Below, one piece after another: positions 1 to 7,161 of a stretch of DNA of 23,846 bases. Positions within the stretch are counted from its first letter, which is position 1. Every line of letters begins with the position of its first letter. The notes below the pieces were generated by a model, which saw only the letters and a list, made by a program, of their open reading frames with translations, searched no databases and was not told the origin of the DNA. The stretch comes from S34-282 sp034422075 (GTDB taxonomy: Bacteria; Chloroflexota; Dehalococcoidia; Lucifugimonadales; Australimonadaceae), in assembly GCA_034422075.1 (NCBI GenBank), contig DAOUJX010000042.1, positions 1 to 23,846 on the forward strand. The letters run 5' to 3'. The translations under genes and the position numbers were made by a program.

Positions 1-115
1 TCAAGATATACCACAACGCGGGAATGCGTGCGCGGACGGCATTCGCGCACCGTCAAACCGCGCACGACGGCGCCCGCGTAGGGCTGATTCCGCCGTTCTG
101 TTCGCCATGCGCCAG

Positions 116-1537
116 TCATTGGAGCGCCGTCAGCGTTCCGTCCGCCGTCAGCAGCAGGACGCGCCCCGCAGTGAGAGCAGGTGGCGATTCGATAGGCGCG
201 TCGGTCGCGTGGAGCAGGCGCGCTGCGCGGTCGCGCGTATCGACGGCGTGCAATCCGTGTTCGGAGCCGACAAGCAGCGTCGCGCCGCTGAGCGTCGGGG
301 CGGAGAGGCGCTCAGTGTCGAGTTGGGCGCTCCATAGCGGTTCACCCGTGTCTGCGCTCAGGGCGTGAAGTGCGCCGTTGGGCGTCGTTACATAGAGCGC
401 GCCGCCGCCCAGCGCGGGGGACGTGTGGAGCGGCTGGGAAGAGAGACGGTGTGCCCAGAGGAGGCCTTTGGCGGCGGGTGGTTCGTCGAGCATCCCCCAG
501 GCGTAGAGGTTGGTCCTCCAGTAGTGGAACCCCTTCTCCAAGGGGTATTCAAGGGCATGCCAGTCGATCGCCCACACCCGCCCGTCGCCGGATGCGGCGT
601 AGAGGGCGCCGGCGCCGAGCACGGGCGAGTCAGCGACCGGGCCGGCGCTCTCGAAGGTGAAGCGCTTCTTGCCCGTCTTCACGTCGATGAGATGCGCCGC
701 GCCGCCGCCGGCGACAGCTACGACGTCGTCGTTGACGGCGGGCGCGCCGATGATCCAGCCGCCCGCGTCGTAGTCCCAGCGCAAGGCGCCGGTTTGGGCA
801 TCGAGGGCGTAGAGGAAGCCGTCGGCGCCGCCCAAGTAGAGCGTCCCTTGATGGACGACAGGCGAGGCGAATATCGGGTTGCGCGCCTCGAACGACCAGC
901 GCGCCGCGCCGCTGGCCGCGTCGAGCGCGATGAGCCGTCCGCCGCGGGTTCCCGCGTACACGAACTCCCCGGCGACTGCGGGCGTCGTCTCGATGGGGCT
1001 GCCTGCGTCGTAGCGCCACAGCAGGCGTCCAGCGTCCAGCGAGAAGGCGGCCACCACGCCCGCGTGCGAGGCGGCGTAGACGGCGTCGTTTGCCACGACG
1101 GGCGACGCGGACGCGGGCGCGCCCAGTGACGCGGTCCACGAGACCGCGCCACCAACCGGCGCGCCACTCGCCGCTGCCCCCTGGTGGCTCGGCCCGCCGT
1201 GGAGCATGGGCCACGCGTCCGGCGCTTGCTCGGCGCTCCACTGGGTGGCGGGCGAGTCGAGGATAGGGTCGGGGCGGAGCCACAGCCCCAGCGCTACGAG
1301 GGCGGCAAGCACGAGCGCGGCGCCTAGGGCGGCGAGGATGCGCCTGCGGTTGTGCAAGCTGCGCGCGTGCCCCAGTGCGAAGTTGCTCGGGTGACGGTCG
1401 AGCGCCGTCCAGCAGTTGGCGCAGCGAGCCGCGTCCGAGGCGTTAGGTTGCCCGCAAGCTGGGCAGGCGGCCGCCACCGGGGGAGCGTCCGGCGCCTGAC
1501 GAGGTATCGGTGCTCCGCTGTGTTCGGCTTGCGCCAC
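116..1537 (-). CDS. Membrane-anchored zinc-ribbon/PQQ-like beta-propeller protein
   Basis: 473 aa. The N-terminus has a CPxC...CxxC zinc ribbon (Cys25, Cys28, Cys39, Cys42), then a basic stretch and one membrane segment at about residues 67-87. The rest, from about residue 105, is a repeated propeller of the PQQ-binding-like/YncE-BamB type, with recurring blades of the form xxVYAxxxxGxLxALDxxxGxxxW. The likely topology is zinc ribbon in the cytoplasm and propeller outside. No catalytic site for a quinoprotein dehydrogenase is visible, so a scaffolding, binding or assembly role is more likely than an enzyme, and the substrate is unknown. The start is GTG at 1537, chosen because GAGGAG lies 6 nt upstream. 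It follows the hydrolase gene by 53 bp on the same strand, so the two are probably co-transcribed. The fold assignment is confident; the function is not. Confidence 0.85.
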   Translation of the reverse strand: MAQAEHSGAPIPRQAPDAPPVAAACPACGQPNASDAARCANCWTALDRHPSNFALGHARSLHNRRRILAALGAALVLAALVALGLWLRPDPILDSPATQWSAEQAPDAWPMLHGGPSHQGAAASGAPVGGAVSWTASLGAPASASPVVANDAVYAASHAGVVAAFSLDAGRLLWRYDAGSPIETTPAVAGEFVYAGTRGGRLIALDAASGAARWSFEARNPIFASPVVHQGTLYLGGADGFLYALDAQTGALRWDYDAGGWIIGAPAVNDDVVAVAGGGAAHLIDVKTGKKRFTFESAGPVADSPVLGAGALYAASGDGRVWAIDWHALEYPLEKGFHYWRTNLYAWGMLDEPPAAKGLLWAHRLSSQPLHTSPALGGGALYVTTPNGALHALSADTGEPLWSAQLDTERLSAPTLSGATLLVGSEHGLHAVDTRDRAARLLHATDAPIESPPALTAGRVLLLTADGTLTALQ

Positions 1538-1590
1538 AACTCACTCCTCGCCTTTCCCCGCGCTAGGCAGTGCGGCTGTGGGGGGAGCGC

Positions 1591-2403
1591 CTATCCCGCC
1601 GGGACGCCCTCCAGGGAGTTGGCGAACTCGATGATGTGATGGCGGAACAACGCCGGCGGGATGGCGGCGCGCCCCTGGCCAGGCGCCATGCTCGGCACGA
1701 TGGCCAACCGCACCTGCTCTGGCATCTCGTTCTTCAGCTCGATGGAGTGGTCGAAGGTGCCGCGCCCTCGCGTGAGGATGTCGTCCGATTGCAAGACCAG
1801 GATGGGGCAGGCGATGCGGGTAACATGGTCCGAGTGCTCGCCGACCACGTCGTGGAGCGGGTTGGAGACGCGGAGGTTGTAGTAGGTCTGCAGCTCTGCC
1901 TTGTTGCGGATGTTGTAGTAGTTGCGGTAGGCGGCCGTCCAGTCTTCGCCGTGGCGGCGACGCATCTCCCCCTGCTCGGCGGGAGGCAGCTTGGCGCCGT
2001 CGCCGCCCGCGCGGTTCATGTTGGAGTCGAGCTCCTTGATCAGGTAAGTGTGCGGCGCGGTGAGGATGATGGAGCGCACGCGCTCGGGGTACTCGATGGC
2101 GAAGCGCATCGCCACGCGCGAGCCGAGGCTGATGCCGTAGACGTGCGCCTGAACGATGCCGAGGTGGTCGAGCAGCGCGCGCAGGTCTTGCACCCACGCG
2201 TCGTGGGGCATGCTCTCGACGTGGGCACTGCGCCCCATGCTCCGCATGTCCGGCGCGATCACGCGGAAGCGCTGGGAGAGTTCGGCGTGGTGCTCCTCGA
2301 AGGCGTGCGCGCTCCCGTTCGCCCCATGCAGCAGCACGAGCGCCTCTCCGTTGCCTACGTCGTCGTAGTAGTGCGGAAGTCCGTTGATGGTCGCGGTTGG
2401 CAT
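1591..2403 (-). CDS. Alpha/beta hydrolase fold protein, catalytic His not evident
   Basis: 270 aa, the usual length for a single-domain alpha/beta hydrolase. The oxyanion-hole HGANG motif is at residues 26-30, the nucleophile elbow G-I-S-L-G places Ser92 correctly, and the acid is in QSDD (Asp207 or Asp208). Family members normally have a G-H motif about 30 residues after the acid. Here the corresponding segment reads VPSMAPGQGR (about 236-245) with no histidine; the next histidines are 255-256. It may use another His, or have reduced or non-hydrolytic activity. The ATG at 2403 is preceded by GAGGAGG at good spacing. It is the first gene of a probable two-gene unit with the propeller protein. 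The substrate cannot be deduced. Confidence 0.88.
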   Translation of the reverse strand: MPTATINGLPHYYDDVGNGEALVLLHGANGSAHAFEEHHAELSQRFRVIAPDMRSMGRSAHVESMPHDAWVQDLRALLDHLGIVQAHVYGISLGSRVAMRFAIEYPERVRSIILTAPHTYLIKELDSNMNRAGGDGAKLPPAEQGEMRRRHGEDWTAAYRNYYNIRNKAELQTYYNLRVSNPLHDVVGEHSDHVTRIACPILVLQSDDILTRGRGTFDHSIELKNEMPEQVRLAIVPSMAPGQGRAAIPPALFRHHIIEFANSLEGVPAG

Positions 2404-2568
2404 GGCGCCCCTCCTCGGTGCGGATTCAGTCCGCGCCCATCGTAAGTGGGGAGAGGCGGGCGGTCAATCGCGCGCCCGCTGGCCCACCTACCGTTCACGC
2501 CAGCCCCCGGCCCGTCTACGGCCGCTCTCTGCGGATAGAACTCGACGTGGGGGAGGTAGTGGTGGGCA

Positions 2569-2841
2569 ATGATGCTCGCCTGTATCCGAAGCCCCTCGAC
2601 CTCCTGGCGCTCTTGCTCGTCGCTCTACCGGCTCATGCAGGACGGAGAGCTCCCGCGGCCCGTGGGGGTCGGTTCCAATGCCGTCAGGTGGCGATTGAGC
2701 GACATCACCCGCTGGTTGGAGTCTCGGCCAATTGCGGGGCCCTGGCTTGACCCGCCTCACGCATACGCGGAACGTTCGGAGGCCGGTCAGCGTGCTCCCG
2801 TTGCGCCTACCCGCTCAAGTAATCAGCCCACTGCTGCATGA
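2569..2841 (+). pseudogene. AlpA-like excisionase/regulator remnant (frameshifted)
   Basis: The reading frame from 2569 contains LYRLMQDGELPRPV, then VRWRLSDITRWLESRPIA, the hallmark second half of AlpA/Xis-type small winged-helix DNA-binding proteins encoded beside P4-type integrases. The expected first part of the helix-turn-helix (a stretch like LPEVLALTGLSRS) is not intact. A matching fragment, DLLAL, appears just upstream in another frame (about 2599-2613), which suggests a small deletion of about 10 bases. After the AlpA-like end (about 2730) the frame runs on as unrelated sequence into the 3' end of the convergent integrase gene. I read it as a decayed excisionase of the same element. 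This is based on remembered family sequence patterns, not on an alignment. The rest of the gap 2404-2568 shows no gene. Confidence 0.55.
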
Positions 2842-3955
2842 GCACGCGTCGGCGCTCGAACAGATCCGACCTCCCAGACGCCTGTTCGGTCGAGTTGCCC
2901 AGCGCATGTGCAAGCGCCGCCTCCGAGACTGCCCACGGCGTGTCCGTCTGCTCCATCGTCCAATTCTTGAAGCTGCTGCGGAACCCGTGCACCGTCGCAC
3001 GCACCGCGAGTCCCGTCGAACGCAGCACCTTCGTCAGCGTCATGCCCGACATCCCCGAGCCCGCCTTCAGCGGCGACGGGAACACCAGACCACTCCCGTC
3101 ACGCAGGGCAACTGCCTCACCAAGTAATTCCAGCGCCTGTGTGCTCAGCGGCACCCGGTGCTCCATCCCCGCCTTCATCCGTCCAGCTGGTATGCGCCAT
3201 TCGCGGCCCTTGAGGTCGATTTCAACCCAGGTCGCTCCCCGCACCTCTCCCGACCGTGCTGCTGTCAGTATCAGAAACCGGAGGCACAGCCTCGCAGCCA
3301 TCGAGGCCTGGGATGCTCCAATCGTCCCGAGCGCCGAGTCGACCTCCTGGTAGGGCAGCGCCCTCAGGTGCGCCTTCGTCTTCGGCATCCGAGGCAATGC
3401 ACCATCGATGGCCTCCCCGGCAGGGTTTGTCTCCATGAGTCCGTGCGCCATGGCCCAGCGGAGGATGGTCCGCATCTGTTGTCGTACGCGCCGCGCCGTC
3501 TCCGGACGGCTCGTCCAAATCGGGCTCAGCACCCGCAAGACATCCTCGCGTCCTATGCGGTCTATAGGTGTGCCGCCCAGCATCGGCATCGCATGGCGCT
3601 CCAGCACTTGCGTCCAGTTGGCGATGTGCTTGGCGTTGCGCCAGCGGAGCCGGTTCACCTCGTGGACGCTACGGGCGGCCTCTCTGAACGTCGGCACCGC
3701 AGGCGTATGCTTCGCGGCCACAGGATTGCGACCGTCCGCGACGGCCGCGCGATTGGCGGCCGCCTTCTCGCGCGCACGGGCCAGGCTCACCGACGGAAAT
3801 CCACCCAGTCCGAAATCGCGCCGGCGCCCATCGACCGTGATGCGCTGCACCCAGGACTTGCTTCCCCCCTTGCTGACGTAGAGGTGCAGACCCCCGCCGT
3901 CTGTATAGCGCCCTGGTTTCCCAAGGGCCTTCACCTGCGTCGCCGATAGTGCCAT
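2807..3955 (-). CDS. P4-type tyrosine integrase, catalytic Tyr replaced by Ser
   Basis: 382 aa. The N-terminus matches the arm-binding domain (DUF4102) of P4-family integrases: YTDGGGLHLYV at about 17-27 and SWVQR. A core-binding domain (about 95-180) and a catalytic domain follow. Catalytic residues visible are Arg234 (TAARSGEVR), His323 and Arg326 (HGFR) and His350 (LAHALGN). The C-terminal motif in this family reads A-Y-x-R-x-D-L-x-E-x-R-R; here it is A-S-G-R-S-D-L-F-E-R-R-R, so Ser360 (codon TCT, complement at 2876-2878) stands in place of the nucleophilic tyrosine. The enzyme should therefore be unable to cleave DNA. The start is ATG 3955, with AGGAG 5 nt upstream; an in-frame ATG at 3979 is less likely. 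Its 5' end faces the 3' end of tRNA-Met, the usual arrangement for tRNA-targeting integrases. No other element genes are seen except the AlpA remnant. Confidence 0.93.
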   Translation of the reverse strand: MALSATQVKALGKPGRYTDGGGLHLYVSKGGSKSWVQRITVDGRRRDFGLGGFPSVSLARAREKAAANRAAVADGRNPVAAKHTPAVPTFREAARSVHEVNRLRWRNAKHIANWTQVLERHAMPMLGGTPIDRIGREDVLRVLSPIWTSRPETARRVRQQMRTILRWAMAHGLMETNPAGEAIDGALPRMPKTKAHLRALPYQEVDSALGTIGASQASMAARLCLRFLILTAARSGEVRGATWVEIDLKGREWRIPAGRMKAGMEHRVPLSTQALELLGEAVALRDGSGLVFPSPLKAGSGMSGMTLTKVLRSTGLAVRATVHGFRSSFKNWTMEQTDTPWAVSEAALAHALGNSTEQASGRSDLFERRRVLMQQWADYLSG

Positions 3956-4113
3956 GGTGTCTCCTGTCTGCAATCTCATCCCTCAAAATACTGCCACGTT
4001 GTGTATGGGATTTCGAAAGATGCAGTTGGCACATGCGAGAAGGAGATTGGCGGCATTTGAACGTAACTCTGCGAACAATTGAGACGATGGAAGACAAAAT
4101 TTAGAATGAGAGG

Positions 4114-4188
4114 TGGTGGCAACGACAGGATTCGAACCTGTGACCTAGCGCTTATGAAGCGCCCGCTCTGCCGCTGAGCTACGTTGCC
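4114..4188 (-). tRNA. tRNA-Met (CAT), CCA encoded; likely integration site
   Basis: The minus strand folds as a full cloverleaf. The acceptor stem GGCAACG pairs with CGTTGCC, the D arm is GCTC/GAGC, the anticodon stem GGCGC/GCGCT encloses loop TTCATAA (anticodon CAT), and the T arm is ACAGG-TTCGAAT-CCTGT. Discriminator A and encoded CCA end at 4114. CAT could serve elongator Met, initiator Met or, after lysidine modification, Ile2. The first acceptor pair is a normal G-C, which argues against an initiator tRNA. The 3' end faces the integrase gene, so the 3' half of this tRNA is the probable attachment site. I found no second copy of the 3' end in the window. Confidence 0.95.
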
Positions 4189-4373
4189 CCCGCGCGAAGG
4201 GGAGCCAGCCGCTCGACCCGTCACGCTCTCCGGAGCCAGCATAGTGGCCGCCCAGAGCCGCCGTCAACGAAGCCAGCGGCCTGCCAACCGGTGTTGGCTG
4301 CATAAACAACGCTTCAATCCCACTTAACGCGGTGGCGCACTCCGGACCTCATGATGGTTGTAGGAGGCGACGC

Positions 4374-4571
4374 ATGCTCGACCGACTCAGGGTGCTTGGC
4401 AGGATGCTCTTGGATGGCCTTGCGCACTCTTGGGATCCTATCGACGGCTTCCTACCCACGAACCTCGATGCTTGGGAAAGGGGTGATCTGCCGAGTCGCT
4501 CGCCTTCCGAGGCGATGGTAGTCGATGAAGAGGTCTTGCAGGAGGAGCTGCCGAGGCGCATGGCCGCGTAG
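4374..4571 (+). CDS. Possible small hypothetical protein (65 aa)
   Basis: A 65-aa reading frame starts at ATG 4374, preceded by a near-perfect AGGAGG at 4362-4367 with 6-nt spacing. The product is soluble-looking, with an amphipathic N-terminus (MLDRLRVLGRMLLDGLAHSW) and an acidic, unstructured C-terminal half ending in EEVLQEELPRRMAA. I do not recognise a family. It lies 65 bp upstream of the shikimate-dehydrogenase-like gene on the same strand. The only support is the ribosome binding site and an uninterrupted frame; the same frame is open from ATG 4332, which has no good ribosome binding site. Confidence 0.4.
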   Translation: MLDRLRVLGRMLLDGLAHSWDPIDGFLPTNLDAWERGDLPSRSPSEAMVVDEEVLQEELPRRMAA

Positions 4572-4598
4572 CGCCAAGGCCGCGCCGTGCGCCGTCGC

Positions 4599-4604
4599 TA
4601 TAAT
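4599..4604 (+). promoter_or_regulatory. Candidate -10 box TATAAT before the AroE-like gene
   Basis: A perfect TATAAT lies 32 bp before the GTG start at 4637, in otherwise GC-rich DNA. No recognisable -35 box is present at 16-18 bp upstream, so this is only a candidate. Confidence 0.35.
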
Positions 4605-4636
4605 GGCACTAGCGATGGTACAGGAGCGGTACGGCG

Positions 4637-5743
4637 GTGGCGCTTCGCGCAATACAACCATTTGTGGACAACGTACTCGATGAGCACGCCGAGGCGTGTG
4701 AGGTGCTCTGTGGAATCATCGGCGACCACCCTTCCGAGTACGCGAAGAGCCCGGGCATCTGGACGGCGGCGTTTCGGCGGCTTGGCATCGACGCCGCGTA
4801 CTTGCCATTCGACACGCGCGCCGAAAACCTGGGCGTTCTTGTGGATGCGCTGCGCCATATGCCGGGCTACGCAGGCGGCAATGTCACTGTGCCCTACAAG
4901 GTTGCCGTCATGGAGTACCTCGACGAGATCGACCTACTCGCCGCGCAGATCGGTGCGGTCAACACGATATGCAAGGCGAACGACGGCCGCCTTATCGGCT
5001 ATAACACCGACGCAGACGGCGTCGTCGGTGCACTGACGCAAAGCGGCCCGTGGCACCCCGAGCCGGTTTTGACTAGCCTTGCAGGCCTAGATGTCCTGCT
5101 CATCGGCGCCGGCGGCGCCGGGCGGGCGACGGCGTTCGCGCTTGCCTCGCACCTTGGCGACGGCAGGCTGTACATTGTGAACCGCTCGACTGACAGGGCA
5201 GTGGAGCTCGCCGAAAGCGTGTCGAAAGCCCACGCCGCTGTCGAGCCGGTGGCTTTGTGGGACATAGGAAGGGCAGTGGCAAAGGCTGACCTCATCGTCA
5301 ACGCTTCGTCCGTTGGTCAATCGGGCATGCGCCACTTGCCGGGGAACGCCGTCACGTGCTTGGAGCCCTACAGTCCGCTTGCGCCGGTCAATGCGCTGAA
5401 TTTCACGGCGAACGGCTACCAGCAGACGGCTGACCTGCAGCGCATATGGTTCGAAGCATCGCTGCTCGACATCTCCGCCAATCAGACATCGGCGGCGCAC
5501 ATGGTCGCAGCGACAAAGAGTGACGCTGTTTTCTACGACCTCATCTACAGCCCACTGGAGACGACGTTGATGCGCCATGCGCGCCTGTCTGGCCGTCGCG
5601 CGCTGAACGGGAAGGGGATGAACATCATCCAGGCGGTCGAGGCCTTTGTGAACCGCGTAATGGCGCCCACTCTCGCAGCGCAAGGCCTACAGTCCGCCGA
5701 CGCCTACGCGCAAGTCATGGACACCATGCATGAGGCGTGGTAG
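4637..5743 (+). CDS. Shikimate dehydrogenase-like protein, long variant
   Basis: 368 aa, against about 270-290 for typical AroE. The substrate domain has GNVTVPYK with the catalytic Lys88, and GYNTDADG with Asp125; the 37-residue spacing equals that of the Lys-Asp pair in E. coli AroE. The NADP-binding glycine motif GAGGAG is at 157-162 and NRS at 182-184, and the C-terminal Gln332 (MNIIQ) matches the substrate-binding Gln. Differences: a 20-residue N-terminal extension, the first serine of the usual S-x-S-P motif replaced by Ala (YAKSP, residues 35-39), and about 35 extra residues between NASSVG (222-227) and FYDLIYSPLET (299-309). It could be the housekeeping enzyme of the shikimate pathway or a relative acting on quinate or another cyclohexene acid. 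The GTG start has AGGAG 10 nt upstream. No other aro gene lies nearby. Confidence 0.85.
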   Translation: MALRAIQPFVDNVLDEHAEACEVLCGIIGDHPSEYAKSPGIWTAAFRRLGIDAAYLPFDTRAENLGVLVDALRHMPGYAGGNVTVPYKVAVMEYLDEIDLLAAQIGAVNTICKANDGRLIGYNTDADGVVGALTQSGPWHPEPVLTSLAGLDVLLIGAGGAGRATAFALASHLGDGRLYIVNRSTDRAVELAESVSKAHAAVEPVALWDIGRAVAKADLIVNASSVGQSGMRHLPGNAVTCLEPYSPLAPVNALNFTANGYQQTADLQRIWFEASLLDISANQTSAAHMVAATKSDAVFYDLIYSPLETTLMRHARLSGRRALNGKGMNIIQAVEAFVNRVMAPTLAAQGLQSADAYAQVMDTMHEAW

Positions 5744-5767
5744 AGAGGGGCACAGTTTGCCAAACGT

Positions 5768-5843
5768 GGGCGAATAGCTCAGCGGTTAGAGCGCCTGTCT
5801 TACACACAGGAGGTCGCAGGTTCAATCCCTGCTTCGCCCACCA
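5768..5843 (+). tRNA. tRNA-Val (TAC), CCA encoded
   Basis: The acceptor stem GGGCGAA pairs with TTCGCCC, the D arm is GCTC/GAGC, the anticodon stem CCTGT/ACAGG encloses loop CTTACAC (anticodon TAC, valine), and the T arm is GCAGG-TTCAATC-CCTGC. Discriminator A and CCA are encoded. It begins 24 bp after the AroE-like gene and may be read from the same or its own promoter. Confidence 0.97.
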
Positions 5844-5914
5844 GATTGCGCAAGAGAATCATCGCAGCGCTTCGCTGGGCAAAGGGCTGCCGATGCTGTC
5901 TGCGGGCAGTGGCT

Positions 5915-6829
5915 TCAGGCGCTGCCGAGTGCAATGGTTACGACGCCAGCCACGATGAGCGCAGTAGAGGTTAGTTTGACTGTAACCGTGCTGGGCGTGA
6001 CTACTTCGCCCAAAGTGCCGCGCCACACCAGGGAGGAGGCGATGGCAATGATGACGACAAAGGAGGTACGCAGGCTGGATAGCGCCGTTACGAGTACAGC
6101 CGGGCCGAGGGAGAGCGCCCAGAGAAGCAACAACTGGCTCATGTTGGAGATGACAAACTGGTTAAGGGCGACATAGCGGAGCGCAGGGCTTCGCGTGCGC
6201 ATGAACCATAGGACTTGCTCCAGCGAGTAACGGCGCAGGTTCAACGCGATCAGTGTGCTGCTGAGGGCGAGCAGGCGCAGTGCGTGCGCGAAGAGCACGG
6301 GCAACTCGTTAACCGCCGACTTACCGAATACGAAGGAGCTGCCCTCTATGGCGCTGCCGAGCACAAGCAGTAGGAATGCCCTGTTGAACAGCATGCCGCG
6401 ACCAGGCAGGCGCGGACCGGAAGAGAGCAGCATCGCGCCCACTACAACGGCAAGCACTGCGAGCCACTCAGCGATACCCAGTCGTTCGCCGAGGAACAGG
6501 AATGCTATGAGTGCGGTGAAGACAGGATACGTCTGGTAGACGGGGACGGCTCGCGAGACCTCTTGGGCGTAGAGTACGTAGACGAGGATGTGGGTGCCGA
6601 GGCCGTAGAACAGGCCGGAAATGAGTGCCCAGAGGACGGCATCGATCGTTGCGGATGGAGGGATGCCGGTTACTGCGAGGAGCGGAAGCCCAACCACCAT
6701 CATGGTGATGCCAATGGCCAGCGGCTGCAGGTACGGCGTACGGGCGTAGCGGTGGATGACCGTCTTGTCGATGATGCTGATGAGCGCGGCGAGTGCAGCG
6801 CCCGCCAGCACTACTGCTACCCAGGACAA
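5915..6829 (-). CDS. EamA/DMT-superfamily permease
   Basis: 304 aa and almost entirely hydrophobic, with about ten membrane segments arranged as two EamA repeats (about 1-140 and 150-304). The family signature region VPVYQTYPVFTALIAFLFLG ends with the typical G-E-R at about 116-118. Family members export or import amino acids, nucleotide-like solutes or other small metabolites; the substrate here is unknown. The start is TTG at 6829, because no ATG or GTG in this frame precedes the first membrane helix; a purine-rich GAAGGGGG lies upstream. It is convergent with tRNA-Val and divergent from the acyltransferase gene. Confidence 0.87.
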   Translation of the reverse strand: MSWVAVVLAGAALAALISIIDKTVIHRYARTPYLQPLAIGITMMVVGLPLLAVTGIPPSATIDAVLWALISGLFYGLGTHILVYVLYAQEVSRAVPVYQTYPVFTALIAFLFLGERLGIAEWLAVLAVVVGAMLLSSGPRLPGRGMLFNRAFLLLVLGSAIEGSSFVFGKSAVNELPVLFAHALRLLALSSTLIALNLRRYSLEQVLWFMRTRSPALRYVALNQFVISNMSQLLLLWALSLGPAVLVTALSSLRTSFVVIIAIASSLVWRGTLGEVVTPSTVTVKLTSTALIVAGVVTIALGSA

Positions 6830-7161
6830 CCTTAGCCGCCCCCTTCCGCCATCGCTGCCGTATCGCCCGTGAAGCGGGCGGATGCGTTGCGATGCGCTAG
6901 GAGGAGGTGGGGATTTCTTGGTTTGTGGCGGTGGTCGGTGTAATGGTTGTCATTAGAAGGAGCGAATCGAATAGATCAGAGCCTCATTTGGTCGTGCGTA
7001 TTCTCGAAGCTATCCACCTACTTGTTCTGGTTCTTTGTACCACTCTTTAGACCAGTCCGACAAGCACTTGGCCGCTATCCACTTATGCCTCAGCTCATCG
7101 TGCACCGTATTCAGCACCATCCCTTGGCGCCTGACATAATGGCCAACAATGCAGGTGTTGG
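6830..7161. other. Intergenic region between divergent genes, with a small hairpin
   Basis: 332 bp without a supported gene, more AT-rich than its surroundings. It holds a perfect 6-bp hairpin (CGCCCG, loop TGAAG, CGGGCG; 6864-6880) that would lie in the 5' leader of the EamA gene, and a ribosome-binding-like AGGAGGAGG at about 6899-6907 with no convincing ORF behind it. It presumably carries the promoters of both divergent genes. A weak -10-like CATAAT occurs at 7135-7140 before the acyltransferase start, without a clear -35. Confidence 0.5.

Noticed and set aside
365..1129. Long plus-strand open frame opposite the propeller gene
   Set aside because: It is antisense to a gene with a clear repeat fold; the open frame is a by-product of high GC and has no domain pattern.
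2555..2575. GTGGTGGGCAATGA resembling the tRNA-Met 3' end GTGGTGGCAACGA, as a possible second attachment site
   Set aside because: Only a short match with mismatches and a gap; it does not extend into the T arm, so chance is more likely.
5865..5877. Small hairpin CAGCG-CTT-CGCTG after tRNA-Val
   Set aside because: A 5-bp stem without a T tract is too weak to call a terminator.
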